Origin: CAYLSV01 sp964386435
Lineage (GTDB): Bacteria > Planctomycetota > Phycisphaerae > Tepidisphaerales > Tepidisphaeraceae
Length of the DNA stretch: 53,654 nt
Reading direction: 5' to 3'
Assembly (NCBI GenBank): GCA_964386435.1
Contig: CAYLSV010000016.1
Location: forward strand, 1-53,654
Position 1 is the first letter of the stretch. Each line of letters starts with the position of its first letter. Of the stretch, positions 5,776 through 14,292 are shown one piece after another. The position numbers and the translations under genes were made by a program. The notes under the pieces are model-generated. The model did not search any database, was not told where the DNA came from, and saw nothing but the letters and a program-made list of their open reading frames with translations.

Positions 5776-8178
5776 ATGGCCGAGGTCACCCAGCCCACGC
5801 TCGATTATGCCCCGCCCGCGCCGCAGTTCCGCCAACTGTGGCAGTGGCCGCTGCTGCTGTTGTCCGTCGGCCTGCTCGCGGTGGCCGGTTGGCAACTGGT
5901 AAACCCGACACCGGCGTGGGGCGTCGGGCAGAAGCTGGCGCTCGGACGACAACTGATCGACAACGGCCGTCACCTCGACGCCATCGACCAGATCAACGGC
6001 ACCCTCGCCGCCAGCGACAACCTCGACCCCACGGATCAGGCCGCCCTGCACCTGCTGCTCGCCGAAGCCCTTGACGGTGGTCAGGAGTCGCTCGGCATCG
6101 ACAACCCGGCCAACCGCCAACGCATTGTCGAGCAAACGGAAGAAGCCCTGCGGCTCGGTGCCCAGCCTGACGCCGTGATGCTCGAGCGTCTCGCCGACAG
6201 CCACCACGCTCTCGGCAACACCCGCGCTGCCGCCGACGCCTACGGCCGGGGCGTCGTGCTCGACCCCGATCGTGCCCCGACGCTGCGGAAGAAGCTGATC
6301 GACCTCCACCTCGCCGCCGACGAGCCCGGCCCGGCCCGCGCTGTGATCGCCGAGTACGTCGCCGATCCCGGCGTCAAAGCCAGCGGCCGGGCGTGGGCCG
6401 CCGGGGCGCTGGCCGATCTGCTGCTCGACGAGGGCGACCCGATCGCCGCCCGTGCCGAGCTCGAACGCGCCGGCCGCCTCTCCGATGAGCCGCAGGTGCG
6501 GGGCATCGTCCACCTCAAGCTCGGCGAGGCCGCCTACCGCCTGAACGAGTTGAAGAACGCCGAGAACGAACTCCGCACCGCCCGCAGCCTGCTCGGCCCC
6601 GGCCACGACCTCGACGCCGACGCCTGTCACCTGCTCGGCCAGATCGCGCTGGAGCTGGGCGACCCCGCGACGGCAGCGTCGTTCTTCGACGTCATCACAA
6701 GTGACCACCCGCAGCGCGACCTTGCCGCCGACGCCAACCTCTACCGTGCGGTCGCAGACACCGAACGCGGCCGCACGAATGACGCGGTGAAGGGCTTCGC
6801 CCGCGCCGTCGCCGAGGTGCAGGCCAAGCCGACGCGGCGGGCGTTCCGTGAGACGGCGACTCAGCTCGTTGCCGACGCCGGCCGCACGATGATGCGGCAG
6901 GGGCACAACGTCGAGACCGTCGAGCTGCTCGCGCTGGAGAAAGACCTGCTCGACGTCGCCGGCGACGAGCCCGGCCCGGCCTACTTCGCCCGGCTCGCCC
7001 GGACGATGGAGCAGTCGGCCGAGACGTCCGACGCGATCGCACGCACCGCCACCGACCCCGCCGGCCGCCTCGCCGCCGAGGCCGCCGCCCGCCGCGCCCG
7101 CAAGAATGCCGGCGACGCGCTCCTGACCTACGCCCGCAAGCTCGGCATCGGCGACGACGCGGTGGCCCAGGAAGCGCTGCGTGCCGGCGTCGACCTCTAC
7201 GAAGCCGCCAACGCCAAGCCCGAGGCCGCCGCCGCGCTGGAGCTGTTCGCCGCCGAACGCCCGAAGGATCCGCTGACGCCCGAAGCCTTGCTCCGGCTCG
7301 GCAACCTCTACGGCGACCTCGGCCAATGGCAGAAGGCGACCGACACGTTCCGCCGCAACCGCGCGCAGTACCCCAACAGCCTCGCCGCCGCACAGAGCAC
7401 CGTGCCGCTGGCGAAGGCCTTGATCCGCCTCGGCCGCGACCGACACGGTGAAGCCGCCGATTTGCTGGAGAATCTGCTCGACAACGACCCGCAGCTCACG
7501 CCCGATTCCGAGGCGTACAAGCAGGCGCTGTATGAGCTCGCCAGCCTCCACCACGCCAGCGGCCGCTACACCGACGCCGTCACCCGGCTCGACGAGTTCA
7601 ACCAGCGCTACCCCGACGACGCCCGCGCCACCCGCCTGACCTACCTCAAGGCCGACAGCTACCGCCGCCACGCGGCCGACCTGGTCGAAGAGTTGCAGAC
7701 GACGCCGACGCAAGTCGCCACCGACGCCGGCCCCGAGGCGACCCGCGCCCGCATTGCCGCCGAGCGCGACATCGTGGAAGTGCTCGAGGCCGCCCAAGGC
7801 TTGTACCGCGACGTTCTCGCCGACTACCGCGCCACCCCGCCCACCGAGCCGGCCGACCGCCGTTTGCAGAAACTCAGCGAGTTTTACCTCGCCGACTGCG
7901 CGTTCGACCTCGGCGACTACACCACCGCGATCGAGCTCTACAACGCCGCTGCCTACCGCCATCAGGACGACCCGGCGGCGCTGGGAGCCTATGTCCAGAT
8001 CGTCAACGCCCACCTCAAACTCGGCCAGCCCGACGAGGCCAAGGTCGTCAACGAGCGNNNNNNNNNNCTCAAGCGCATGCCGCCCGACGCCTTCGACGAC
8101 AACCAAGGCGTCGGCACCCTCACCCGCGAGCAGTGGCAACGCTGGCTCGAATGGGCCGGCGAAAGCGGCATGTGGTGA
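5776..8178 (+). CDS. large TPR-repeat membrane protein (contains an assembly gap)
   Basis: About 800 residues. The N-terminus has TLDYAPPAPQ and then one transmembrane helix (PLLLLSVGLLAVAGWQL, about residues 24-42). The rest is a long array of helical TPR-like repeats (for example ALLRLGNLYGDLGQWQKATD, YELASLHHASGRYTDAVTRL, YLADCAFDLGDYTTAIELYN). This fits a membrane-tethered scaffold or YbgF/BamD-like repeat protein. Ten Ns interrupt the gene at 8058-8067; the frame is kept if the gap is really 10 nt. The ATG at 5776 is chosen because AAGGA lies 5 nt upstream. It precedes the FlgN-like gene and could belong to the flagellar cluster, but no direct link is visible. Confidence 0.85.
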   Translation: MAEVTQPTLDYAPPAPQFRQLWQWPLLLLSVGLLAVAGWQLVNPTPAWGVGQKLALGRQLIDNGRHLDAIDQINGTLAASDNLDPTDQAALHLLLAEALDGGQESLGIDNPANRQRIVEQTEEALRLGAQPDAVMLERLADSHHALGNTRAAADAYGRGVVLDPDRAPTLRKKLIDLHLAADEPGPARAVIAEYVADPGVKASGRAWAAGALADLLLDEGDPIAARAELERAGRLSDEPQVRGIVHLKLGEAAYRLNELKNAENELRTARSLLGPGHDLDADACHLLGQIALELGDPATAASFFDVITSDHPQRDLAADANLYRAVADTERGRTNDAVKGFARAVAEVQAKPTRRAFRETATQLVADAGRTMMRQGHNVETVELLALEKDLLDVAGDEPGPAYFARLARTMEQSAETSDAIARTATDPAGRLAAEAAARRARKNAGDALLTYARKLGIGDDAVAQEALRAGVDLYEAANAKPEAAAALELFAAERPKDPLTPEALLRLGNLYGDLGQWQKATDTFRRNRAQYPNSLAAAQSTVPLAKALIRLGRDRHGEAADLLENLLDNDPQLTPDSEAYKQALYELASLHHASGRYTDAVTRLDEFNQRYPDDARATRLTYLKADSYRRHAADLVEELQTTPTQVATDAGPEATRARIAAERDIVEVLEAAQGLYRDVLADYRATPPTEPADRRLQKLSEFYLADCAFDLGDYTTAIELYNAAAYRHQDDPAALGAYVQIVNAHLKLGQPDEAKVVNEXXXXLKRMPPDAFDDNQGVGTLTREQWQRWLEWAGESGMW
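8058..8067. other. assembly gap (10 N) inside the TPR gene
   Basis: Ten Ns within coding sequence. The reading frame continues on both sides only if the gap length is 10 modulo 3. Confidence 0.95.
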
Positions 8179-8204
8179 AATCTACTTTTCGCCCGGAAGA
8201 AGTA

Positions 8205-8239
8205 AGGTAGCTGCGGCGTAACACGCCGCAGTCCGACGA
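8205..8239. repeat. Family B half element
   Basis: A single unit: AGGTAGCTGC, then a hairpin with stem CTGCGGCGT and loop AAC closing with ACGCCGCAG, then GTCCG. It is the left half of the family B arrangement without its inverted partner. It sits 26 nt after the TPR gene stop and before the FlgN-like gene. Confidence 0.75.
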
Positions 8240-8257
8240 ACGCAACCGGACCCGACG

Positions 8258-8674
8258 ATGCCCGACTCCGCCCAAACCGCCCGCGCCGTCGCCGCCCAAC
8301 TCGGGCACTACCGCAAGCTCCGCGCCCTCGCCCGCCTCCAGCGCCAGGCCGTCCGCGACGGCGACGAGCGAAAACTTCTCGCCGTCCTCGCCGACCGGCA
8401 GGAAGTCGTCGACGCCGCCCTCGCCCTCGAGCCCGACCTCGCCGCCGCCAAGCGGGCCGTGCCGAACGTGCCCAAACCCATTGCCGACGGCCTCCGCGAG
8501 ATCCGCGACCTGCTCGCCGCCATCACCGAGGGCGACCAGCAGGACGCGTTACTCATGCAACAACGCAAGGCCGGCATCGGCCGAGAACTGCGGAAAAACA
8601 TCAAAGTCGGCGGCGCCACCCGCGCCTACGCCGCCGCGGCGTACGCCCGAAGGTCAGTTGATGTCACTGGATGA
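8258..8674 (+). CDS. FlgN-like flagellar export chaperone
   Basis: The 138-residue protein is almost entirely helical. Its layout matches FlgN: an N-terminal helix (LGHYRKLRALARLQRQAVRD), a central pair (LLAVLADRQEVVDAALALEP) and a C-terminal helix pair ending in RRELRKN-like basic residues followed by KVGGATRAYAAAAY. In the family FlgN binds the hook-associated proteins FlgK and FlgL before export. Sequence similarity is weak and the call leans on size, helix pattern and position just ahead of a flagellar kinase and the flgB-fliK operon. The GGATRAY tail resembles the region that follows the substrate-binding helix in FlgN-family proteins. Confidence 0.6.
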   Translation: MPDSAQTARAVAAQLGHYRKLRALARLQRQAVRDGDERKLLAVLADRQEVVDAALALEPDLAAAKRAVPNVPKPIADGLREIRDLLAAITEGDQQDALLMQQRKAGIGRELRKNIKVGGATRAYAAAAYARRSVDVTG

Positions 8675-8687
8675 TTCTGACTTACCC

Positions 8688-8747
8688 AGGTAGCTGCGGT
8701 GCAACGCATTGCAGTCCGGACTGCGGTGCGCTGCACCGCAGCTACCC
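8688..8747. repeat. Family B palindrome
   Basis: A 60-bp inverted repeat centred on TCC|GGA with four mismatched pairs, close to the perfect copy at 3523. It ends 3 nt before the start codon of the histidine kinase gene, so it occupies the place of a ribosome-binding site. Confidence 0.92.
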
Positions 8748-8750
8748 ACA

Positions 8751-9578
8751 ATGATCAAGACGAGCACGCGCATCCCGAACCCGACCGACTCCGACAGCCG
8801 CATCGAGGAGATGGGCCAAGTCATCCTCGCCTACAGCGAAGTCGTCGAGCAGCTCCAGAAATCCCAGGCCGAGCTCCGCCAGAGCGTCGAGAAACTTCGC
8901 AGCGAACTCACCGAGAAAAACCGCCAGCTTGCCCGCCGCGAACGCCTCGCCGCACTCGGCGAGATGGCCGCGGGCATTGCCCATGAGCTCCGCAACCCGC
9001 TCGGCGGCATCCAACTTTCGGCCGAACTGCTCGCCGACGACCTGGCCGACCAACCTCAGCAACGCCAACACGCCGACCGCATCCGCACCGGCGTCCGCCG
9101 CCTCGAAGCCGTCGTCGGCTCCACGCTCAACCTCACCCGCGGCGTTACCCCGACGTTGCGGGCATGCTGCCTACGGGAAGTCGCCCAAGCCGCCGCCGAC
9201 GCCGCCGGGTTTCCTGTCGAACTCGAACTACCCGACATGCCCAGTCTTATGCGGGCCGATCCGCAGTTGCTCGCCCAGGCGCTTTTGAATCTCCTGAGAA
9301 ACGCTCACGAAGCCGGCGGCCCCGTCACGCTCCGCCTGCGCGATCGCCGCCTCACCGTCCTCGACCGCGGCCCCGGCTTCAGCGCCGAGCAACGCCGCAA
9401 AGCCTTCGACCCGTTCTTCACCACCAAGGCCACCGGCACCGGCTTGGGCCTAGCCCTGACCCACCAGATCGCCGCCGCCCACGATGGCCACGTCACCCTC
9501 ACCAACCGACAAGCGGGCGGTGCCGCCGTAACCCTCGACCTGACGCCCCGCATCGCCGAAACCTCCACCGCCGCGTAG
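8751..9578 (+). CDS. sensor histidine kinase, FlgS/AtoS-like
   Basis: A 275-residue soluble kinase without transmembrane segments. A short coiled-coil input region (residues 30-65) leads into the dimerisation and phosphoacceptor box with HELRNPLGG (His78), then the N box NLLRNAHEA (180-188), G1 box DRGPGF (205-210), FFTTK and the G2 box GTGLGLAL. Cytoplasmic NtrB/FlgS-type kinases of this form pair with sigma-54 activators to time flagellar gene expression. The FlgR-like partner lies 2.2 kb downstream, separated by an oppositely oriented PEP-CTERM gene. The start ATG directly follows a family B palindrome with no ribosome site. The last eight codons and the TAG stop lie inside the left arm of a family A repeat. 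Confidence 0.88.
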   Translation: MIKTSTRIPNPTDSDSRIEEMGQVILAYSEVVEQLQKSQAELRQSVEKLRSELTEKNRQLARRERLAALGEMAAGIAHELRNPLGGIQLSAELLADDLADQPQQRQHADRIRTGVRRLEAVVGSTLNLTRGVTPTLRACCLREVAQAAADAAGFPVELELPDMPSLMRADPQLLAQALLNLLRNAHEAGGPVTLRLRDRRLTVLDRGPGFSAEQRRKAFDPFFTTKATGTGLGLALTHQIAAAHDGHVTLTNRQAGGAAVTLDLTPRIAETSTAA

Positions 9579-9660
9579 CGGCGGGGTTACACCCGCGGTC
9601 CGAGCGTGTCCCGCTGCGGGCGTAGCCCCGCCTCCACGAGGCGGAGGCGGCCTCAGCGAC
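9553..9660. repeat. Family A palindromic element overlapping the kinase 3' end
   Basis: The left arm (9553-9590) contains CCGCCGC, loop GTA, GCGGCGG. The right arm contains CCGCCTC, loop CAC, GAGGCGG and ends in TCAGCGA. GGTCCGAG lies between the arms, as in the copies at 29275 and 51227. The kinase stop codon TAG is formed by the loop and first stem base of the left hairpin. The element separates the kinase from the convergent PEP-CTERM gene. Confidence 0.85.
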
Positions 9661-9695
9661 GCCGAAGTGTCAGGAAACGCAGGAACAACTGATGA

Positions 9696-11516
9696 TCACC
9701 GCCGCCGCCGGGCGGCGAGCGACATCAGCGATAAACTAACCAGCGGCAACCCCGGCTCCGGCACCGTCGCCGCCCAGGCATCCGCCGCCGCAAGGTCGGC
9801 CGCGGCAACGGATGAGCCAAAGTTCGCCCTCAGCAAGCCAAAGTCGGCAAGGTCCACCACGCCGTCCTTGTTAAAATCGCCATCGAGCCGCGTCAGGTCG
9901 CCCATGCTACCAAAGCCCGCCCGCAGCAGCCCAAAGTCGGCAAGGTCGACCGCGCCGTCGAAGTTGGCGTCGCCGGCGATGGCGGAGTCGAGGGTGGTGA
10001 TCGCGATGCCTTGCCGGCCATCGGCAAGGAAGTAGAGGTAGGCGATCTGACCGACGTCGTTCAGCCCGCTGCGTCCGTTCGGCTGGTTGGAACTGGTCGA
10101 GAGAACGAGGCGGACGATCGTGCTGCCATCAATGCTGTCGCCGGTGCGAGCCGCAGCTCTGAGGCCAATGGCATCGTCGTAGAAGAAGAGACCAAGCTCG
10201 TCGTCAGTCGCTCCACCATTCTGCAAATCGATTTCGCCGAGGAATGCAAGATGTCCGGAGTTATTAACAGCTGGCTCAAGTAATTCGGACAAGACACCTT
10301 TGAACGATCCACCGCGCGTGGGCGCTGACTGGCCTTCGCGGGCGATCTGCGTCAGCGTCGAATTGTCACTGCGAAAGATGCCGCGGTTGTCGCTTAACCC
10401 GCCGCTCGTATTTGTAAGAGAGGCAGAAAACGCCACCTGCCCCGCATCATTAGTAGAAGCGTTGTCGAAGCGGAAGAAGCTGCCATTCCCATCCGGCGCC
10501 GCCGAGCCTCCGCGAGCAACCTGAGTTAGTGTGGCCCCGTCGCCGTAGTAGATGCCAGTGTTGTCGTCGGACCCGCCGCTTGTGTTCGTGAGAATAGCCG
10601 AGAACGCAACCTGTCCCGTGTCGTTGATGGATGCGGAGCCGAAGTTCACGAAAATGCCGTTCTCGTCTGGCGCGGCCGAACCTGAGCGGGCCACTTGTGT
10701 CACTGTGCTGCCGTCACCAAAGAAAATACCAACGTTGTCGCCCGTCCCACGACTCGTGTTGGCGAGTTCGCTACGAAAAGCAACCTGTCCGGCATCATTC
10801 AGGGAAACGACGGAAGGGAAGAATGAGAAGCTGCCGTTACCGTCGGGTGCTGCCCTACCGGTACGTGCGATTTGTACAAGGGTCGATTCGCCACTGCGGA
10901 AGATGCCGCCGTTATCCCAAGGCTGGCCAGACGGGTTCGGGAAATAGCCAACGAACGCCGTCTGCCCATTGTCATTAATGGCAGGATCAGAGAAAGACAT
11001 GAAGTCTCCGCTGCTGTCCGGGGCGGTCTGGCCTTCGCGGACGATTTGCGTCAAAGTCACGCCGTTGCCAAGGAGGCTGACTGCGACGTTGCTACTTCCA
11101 CCACTCGTGCCCGTGAGCCGACCATTGAACGCCACCTGTCCCGTGTTGGTCATCGCAGGAGGTCCAAGAAAAGAGAGAACACCGTTGTTGTCTGGAGCAG
11201 CTTGACCTTTGCGAGCGATCTCTGTCAACGTTGATCCGTCGCCACGGAAGATCCCAATGTTGTCGCTTGAGACGCCGCTAGTGCCGTTGAGGGACCCCTG
11301 GAATGCTACGCGCCCCTCGATATTCAAGACTGGGGCAGCGAACTGCGAGAAGGTGCCGTTGCCGTCGGGCGCGGCGGTGGTGGTTTCGGCAATAATCGTC
11401 GTTGTGCCGCTGGTGATCGTGGCGGCGGTGGCCGGGGCGGCGAGGGCGGCGGCGGTGAGGATCGCCGTGAGGGCGGGGCGGCGGAGCGGGCGAACGTGGC
11501 GGAGCTTTGAGGTCAT
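9696..11516 (-). CDS. PEP-CTERM exported protein with NxxGxxAF tandem repeats and dockerin-like domain
   Basis: A 606-residue exported protein. It has a signal peptide (about residues 1-31, ending ALAAPATAA). About eight repeats of some 45-60 residues follow, each carrying an NxxGxxAF-type motif (NDNGQTAF, NDAGQVAF, NDTGQVAF, NNSGHLAF, NDVGQIAY) plus a GIF-x-GD and APD-x-NG pattern. Then come two calcium-binding-like dockerin repeats (GDANFDGAVDLADFG and GDFNKDGVVDLADFG) and a C-terminal PEP-CTERM sorting signal (VPEP, hydrophobic stretch, AARRRR). Proteins of this build are surface proteins of unknown role, processed by an exosortase. GGAAGATG precedes the ATG. The gene sits between the FlgS-like kinase and the FlgR-like regulator, on the other strand. 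Confidence 0.92.
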   Translation of the reverse strand: MTSKLRHVRPLRRPALTAILTAAALAAPATAATITSGTTTIIAETTTAAPDGNGTFSQFAAPVLNIEGRVAFQGSLNGTSGVSSDNIGIFRGDGSTLTEIARKGQAAPDNNGVLSFLGPPAMTNTGQVAFNGRLTGTSGGSSNVAVSLLGNGVTLTQIVREGQTAPDSSGDFMSFSDPAINDNGQTAFVGYFPNPSGQPWDNGGIFRSGESTLVQIARTGRAAPDGNGSFSFFPSVVSLNDAGQVAFRSELANTSRGTGDNVGIFFGDGSTVTQVARSGSAAPDENGIFVNFGSASINDTGQVAFSAILTNTSGGSDDNTGIYYGDGATLTQVARGGSAAPDGNGSFFRFDNASTNDAGQVAFSASLTNTSGGLSDNRGIFRSDNSTLTQIAREGQSAPTRGGSFKGVLSELLEPAVNNSGHLAFLGEIDLQNGGATDDELGLFFYDDAIGLRAAARTGDSIDGSTIVRLVLSTSSNQPNGRSGLNDVGQIAYLYFLADGRQGIAITTLDSAIAGDANFDGAVDLADFGLLRAGFGSMGDLTRLDGDFNKDGVVDLADFGLLRANFGSSVAAADLAAADAWAATVPEPGLPLVSLSLMSLAARRRR

Positions 11517-11773
11517 AGCATCTTCCAGAAGTCGGGAATGGCCGGCAACGACAGGTCGCCGCCAATGGGAAAAACAGGATAGCTTCTTGTTATGTCGATA
11601 TCACCCTCCCAATATTGGGGTGCGGCAGGATGTCGGCGTGACGTGCGCTGGTCGTCCCTGGTCGTGCGAAATCTGCGGCTCCTGCTGGCGCAACTTCGGC
11701 CGAAGTCCGATAAACAGGTTGTCGTCGCCGCTGGTGCGACGTTGTTTCTGACCCACCCCGGAGGCACGCCCGC

Positions 11774-13054
11774 ATGGCCCGCATCATCCTCGTTGACGAC
11801 GAAGCCGTGCTGCGGGAGTCGGCCGCCGCGGCGCTGGCCCGCGATGGTCACGACGTCGCCCCGGCGGCGGATGCGGACAAGGCGCTCGACCTGCTCGCCC
11901 AGGGGCCGGCGGACCTGTTGCTCACCGACTTGCGGATGCCGGGCGAGTCGGGGCTGGAGCTGATCGCCCGGGCCAAGGGATTTCAGCCGTCGCTGGCCGT
12001 GGTGTTGATGACGGCCTTCGCCGACCTCGACACAGCCGTCACCGCGCTGCGGCACGGGGCGAGCGACTACCTGCAAAAACCCTTCAGCCTCGACGATCTG
12101 CGGCTGGCGGTGTCGAAGGCGCTGCTCACGGCACCCGTGACTGAGGAACTCGAGATTCGCCCGCTGATTGGCGAGTCGGCGGCGATGCGGGACGTGCGGC
12201 GGAAGATCACCGTCATCGCCGAGTCCGACTCGGTCGTGCTCATCCGTGGCGAGACCGGCACCGGCAAGGATGTGGTCGCCCACGCCATCCACGCCGCCGG
12301 GCCGCGGCGGGGCGGGGCGTTCGTGACCATCGACTGCGCCGCCGCCGACGCCGCCCAACTCGATGCCGACATCTTCGGCGACCGTGGCGGCTTTGCCCAC
12401 GCCGCCGGTGGCACGCTGCTGCTCGACGAGGTCGGCGAACTCGATTGCACGTTGCAGTGCAAGCTTCTGGGCGTGCTCGAACGACCTGAAGTCACAGCCC
12501 GCGTCGTCGCCACCAGCCACCGCCCGATCGAAGAGGCCGTCGCCGCCGGCACGTTTCGGCAGGACCTCTTCTACCGCCTCAACGTGCTGCCAATCGACCT
12601 GCCCCCGCTACGCGACCGCGTCGGCGACGTGGCCGACCTCGCCGCCCACTTCCTCGCCGACCATGCCCGGCGAACGAGCCGCCCGATGCGGGTCGTCGAA
12701 CCGGCGGCGCTGGAGATGCTCGCCCGCCACGCTTGGCCCGGCAACGTCCGCGAACTGCAAAACATCTTGGAACGGGCGGCTCTTCTGGAGGCCGACCCCG
12801 ATCTGATCCGCGCCGCGACCATCGGCCCGTGGCTCGCCCACATGCCGCTCGCCACGCCGCCGCACACGCCGGCCCGGTTAGACTTCGCCGACCAACCGCT
12901 GGCCGAGATCGAGAAGCAGGCCATACTCGCCGCCCTCGACCGCCACAACGGCCACCGCGCCCGCACCGCCGCCGCCCTGGGCATCGGCATCCGCACACTG
13001 GGCATGAAACTCAAGAAGTGGCGCGAAGAAGGCGTTCTGAGCGAAGCCGCCTGA
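11774..13054 (+). CDS. FlgR/NtrC-type response regulator lacking the GAFTGA loop
   Basis: A 426-residue protein. The receiver domain has acidic pocket D8/D9, phosphoacceptor D52 in LLTDLRMPG, and K102. The AAA+ domain has Walker A GETGTGKD (159-166), Walker B GGTLLLDEVGEL, a probable arginine-finger segment FRQDLFYRLN and sensor II WPGNVRELQN. A Fis-type helix-turn-helix (ALDRHNGHRARTAAALGI) completes it. The stretch that should hold ESxLFGHxxGAFTGA is shortened to DADIFGDRGGFAHAAGG, so the sigma-54-contacting L1 loop is missing. A second loop after KLLGVLERP is also shortened. Family members switch on flagellar class II genes; this one may act without sigma-54 or as a repressor. It is 20 nt upstream of flgB. 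GGAGG at 11760-11764 precedes the ATG. Confidence 0.9.
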   Translation: MARIILVDDEAVLRESAAAALARDGHDVAPAADADKALDLLAQGPADLLLTDLRMPGESGLELIARAKGFQPSLAVVLMTAFADLDTAVTALRHGASDYLQKPFSLDDLRLAVSKALLTAPVTEELEIRPLIGESAAMRDVRRKITVIAESDSVVLIRGETGTGKDVVAHAIHAAGPRRGGAFVTIDCAAADAAQLDADIFGDRGGFAHAAGGTLLLDEVGELDCTLQCKLLGVLERPEVTARVVATSHRPIEEAVAAGTFRQDLFYRLNVLPIDLPPLRDRVGDVADLAAHFLADHARRTSRPMRVVEPAALEMLARHAWPGNVRELQNILERAALLEADPDLIRAATIGPWLAHMPLATPPHTPARLDFADQPLAEIEKQAILAALDRHNGHRARTAAALGIGIRTLGMKLKKWREEGVLSEAA

Positions 13055-13074
13055 ACCTGATCGGAGCATCTGAT

Positions 13075-13470
13075 ATGAGCCAGTTCATCGGCAAAATCCT
13101 CGGCGACACCGCCACCCCGACGCTCACCTCGGCCATCCGCTTCGCCGCCAAACGGCAGGCGCTGATCGTTGAGAACGTCGCCAATGCCGGCACGCCCGGC
13201 TACCGGCAGAAAGACTTCTCGCAAAGCGCCTTCGATCAGGCACTCGGCGACCAACTCGACCGCCAACGCGCCGGCCGCCCGATCGGCCCGGCCCAGCCGC
13301 TGGAGCCCGGCGCCGCCGGCGGCATCCTTTACCACGACCGCGGCAACCGCTCCATGGAACAGCTCATGACCGAGTCGGCAAAAAACGCCCTTCGCCACAA
13401 CGCCATGACCGAGCTGCTCCGCAAGCAGTACGCCCAAATGCACATGGCCATCAGCGGCCGCGTCGCCTGA
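13075..13470 (+). CDS. flgB: flagellar basal-body rod protein FlgB
   Basis: The 131-residue proximal rod protein has the N-terminal signature RQALIVENVANAGTPGYRQKDF and a C-terminal helix (NAMTELLRKQYAQMHMAISG) that pairs with the N-terminal one in the rod. The length is normal for FlgB. GGAG at 13063-13066 lies 8 nt before the ATG. It is the first gene of a flgB-flgC-fliE-fliF-fliG-fliH-fliI-fliJ order seen in many bacteria, and it starts 20 nt after the FlgR-like gene, so the regulator is probably cotranscribed. Confidence 0.95.
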   Translation: MSQFIGKILGDTATPTLTSAIRFAAKRQALIVENVANAGTPGYRQKDFSQSAFDQALGDQLDRQRAGRPIGPAQPLEPGAAGGILYHDRGNRSMEQLMTESAKNALRHNAMTELLRKQYAQMHMAISGRVA

Positions 13471-13488
13471 CACTAGGAGATTTCCCCC

Positions 13489-13887
13489 ATGATCGGCTCA
13501 ATCGACACCGCCGCCAGCGCCTTGACCGCCCAGCGGCTGCGCATGGACACCGTGGCGAACAACCTCGCCAACATCGACACCGCCCGCCAACCCGACGGCA
13601 CGCTCAAGCCATACCAGCGGCAATTCGTGGTCTTCCAGCCCCAACGCCCCGACGGCGGGCCGGGCGTCAGCGTCGCTTCGATCCAGAAGGACACGTCGCC
13701 CCCACGCCGCATCTTTGAGCCCGGCCCCCCCGACGCCGACGCCGACGGGTTTGTCAGCCGGCCCAACGTCGATCTCGCCATCGAGAGCGTGAACATGATG
13801 GATGCCAGCCGCGCCTACGAGGCGAACGTCACGATGATCGAAACGACCAAGGCGATGATCAACGCCACGCTCCGCATGGTCGGGTAA
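13489..13887 (+). CDS. flgC: flagellar basal-body rod protein FlgC
   Basis: The 132-residue rod protein has N-terminal SALTAQRLRMDTVANNLANI, the FlgC-typical YQRQFVVFQP segment, RPNVDLAIESVNMMDASRAY and the C-terminal helix YEANVTMIETTKAMINATLR. It polymerises with FlgB and FlgF in the periplasmic rod. TAGGAG lies just upstream. It is 18 nt behind flgB, so the two are translated from one message. Confidence 0.96.
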   Translation: MIGSIDTAASALTAQRLRMDTVANNLANIDTARQPDGTLKPYQRQFVVFQPQRPDGGPGVSVASIQKDTSPPRRIFEPGPPDADADGFVSRPNVDLAIESVNMMDASRAYEANVTMIETTKAMINATLRMVG

Positions 13888-13914
13888 CGCCACCGCTTTG
13901 TCAGACAAATTGCC

Positions 13915-14208
13915 ATGATCAACCGCACCGCCGCCGTCGTCTTCCCCGCGCTGCCCAAGCTCCAACCGCTGGGCAAGCCGGCTGAAACCGGGAGCTTCAC
14001 CGACACCCTCAAGGGGGCCGTCGGCGAGGTCGCGAAGCTGAACAACGACGCCCGCCATGCCGTGGAGGATCTGGCGGCCAATCGCACCGACGACCTCGCC
14101 GGCGTGATGACGGCGGTGGAGAAGGGCGACTTGGCGCTGAAAACTTTGCTTGCCGTGCGGACAAAGTTGATGACGGCTTATGAAGAAGTCCGTAACATGC
14201 CGATCTAA
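13915..14208 (+). CDS. fliE: flagellar hook-basal body complex protein FliE
   Basis: The 97-residue adaptor joins the MS ring (FliF) to the rod. The family signature is visible as SFTDTLKGAVGEVAKLNNDA followed by GVMTAVEKGDLALKTLLAVR and the end KLMTAYEEVRNMPI (compare the usual AYxEIMRMxV). The ribosome site is weak. The gene is 27 nt after flgC and 84 nt before fliF. Confidence 0.95.
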   Translation: MINRTAAVVFPALPKLQPLGKPAETGSFTDTLKGAVGEVAKLNNDARHAVEDLAANRTDDLAGVMTAVEKGDLALKTLLAVRTKLMTAYEEVRNMPI

Positions 14209-14292
14209 CGGGCAGCGGCCAGGACGGCCGATAACCGTTGGGACCCGTTTTTGTTGGTGAACCCCAAGTCGGCACGCCAGGAGGGCAGCCCG

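Noticed and set aside
5596..8139. 847-codon open frame antisense to the TPR gene
   Set aside because: Gly/Val/Ala-rich nonsense typical of the complementary strand of a high-GC gene. The sense frame has clear TPR repeats and a ribosome site.
11608..11619. Perfect palindrome CCCAATATTGGG between the PEP-CTERM and FlgR-like genes, possible operator
   Set aside because: A single 12-bp copy with no promoter elements that can be placed with confidence; kept only as a note.
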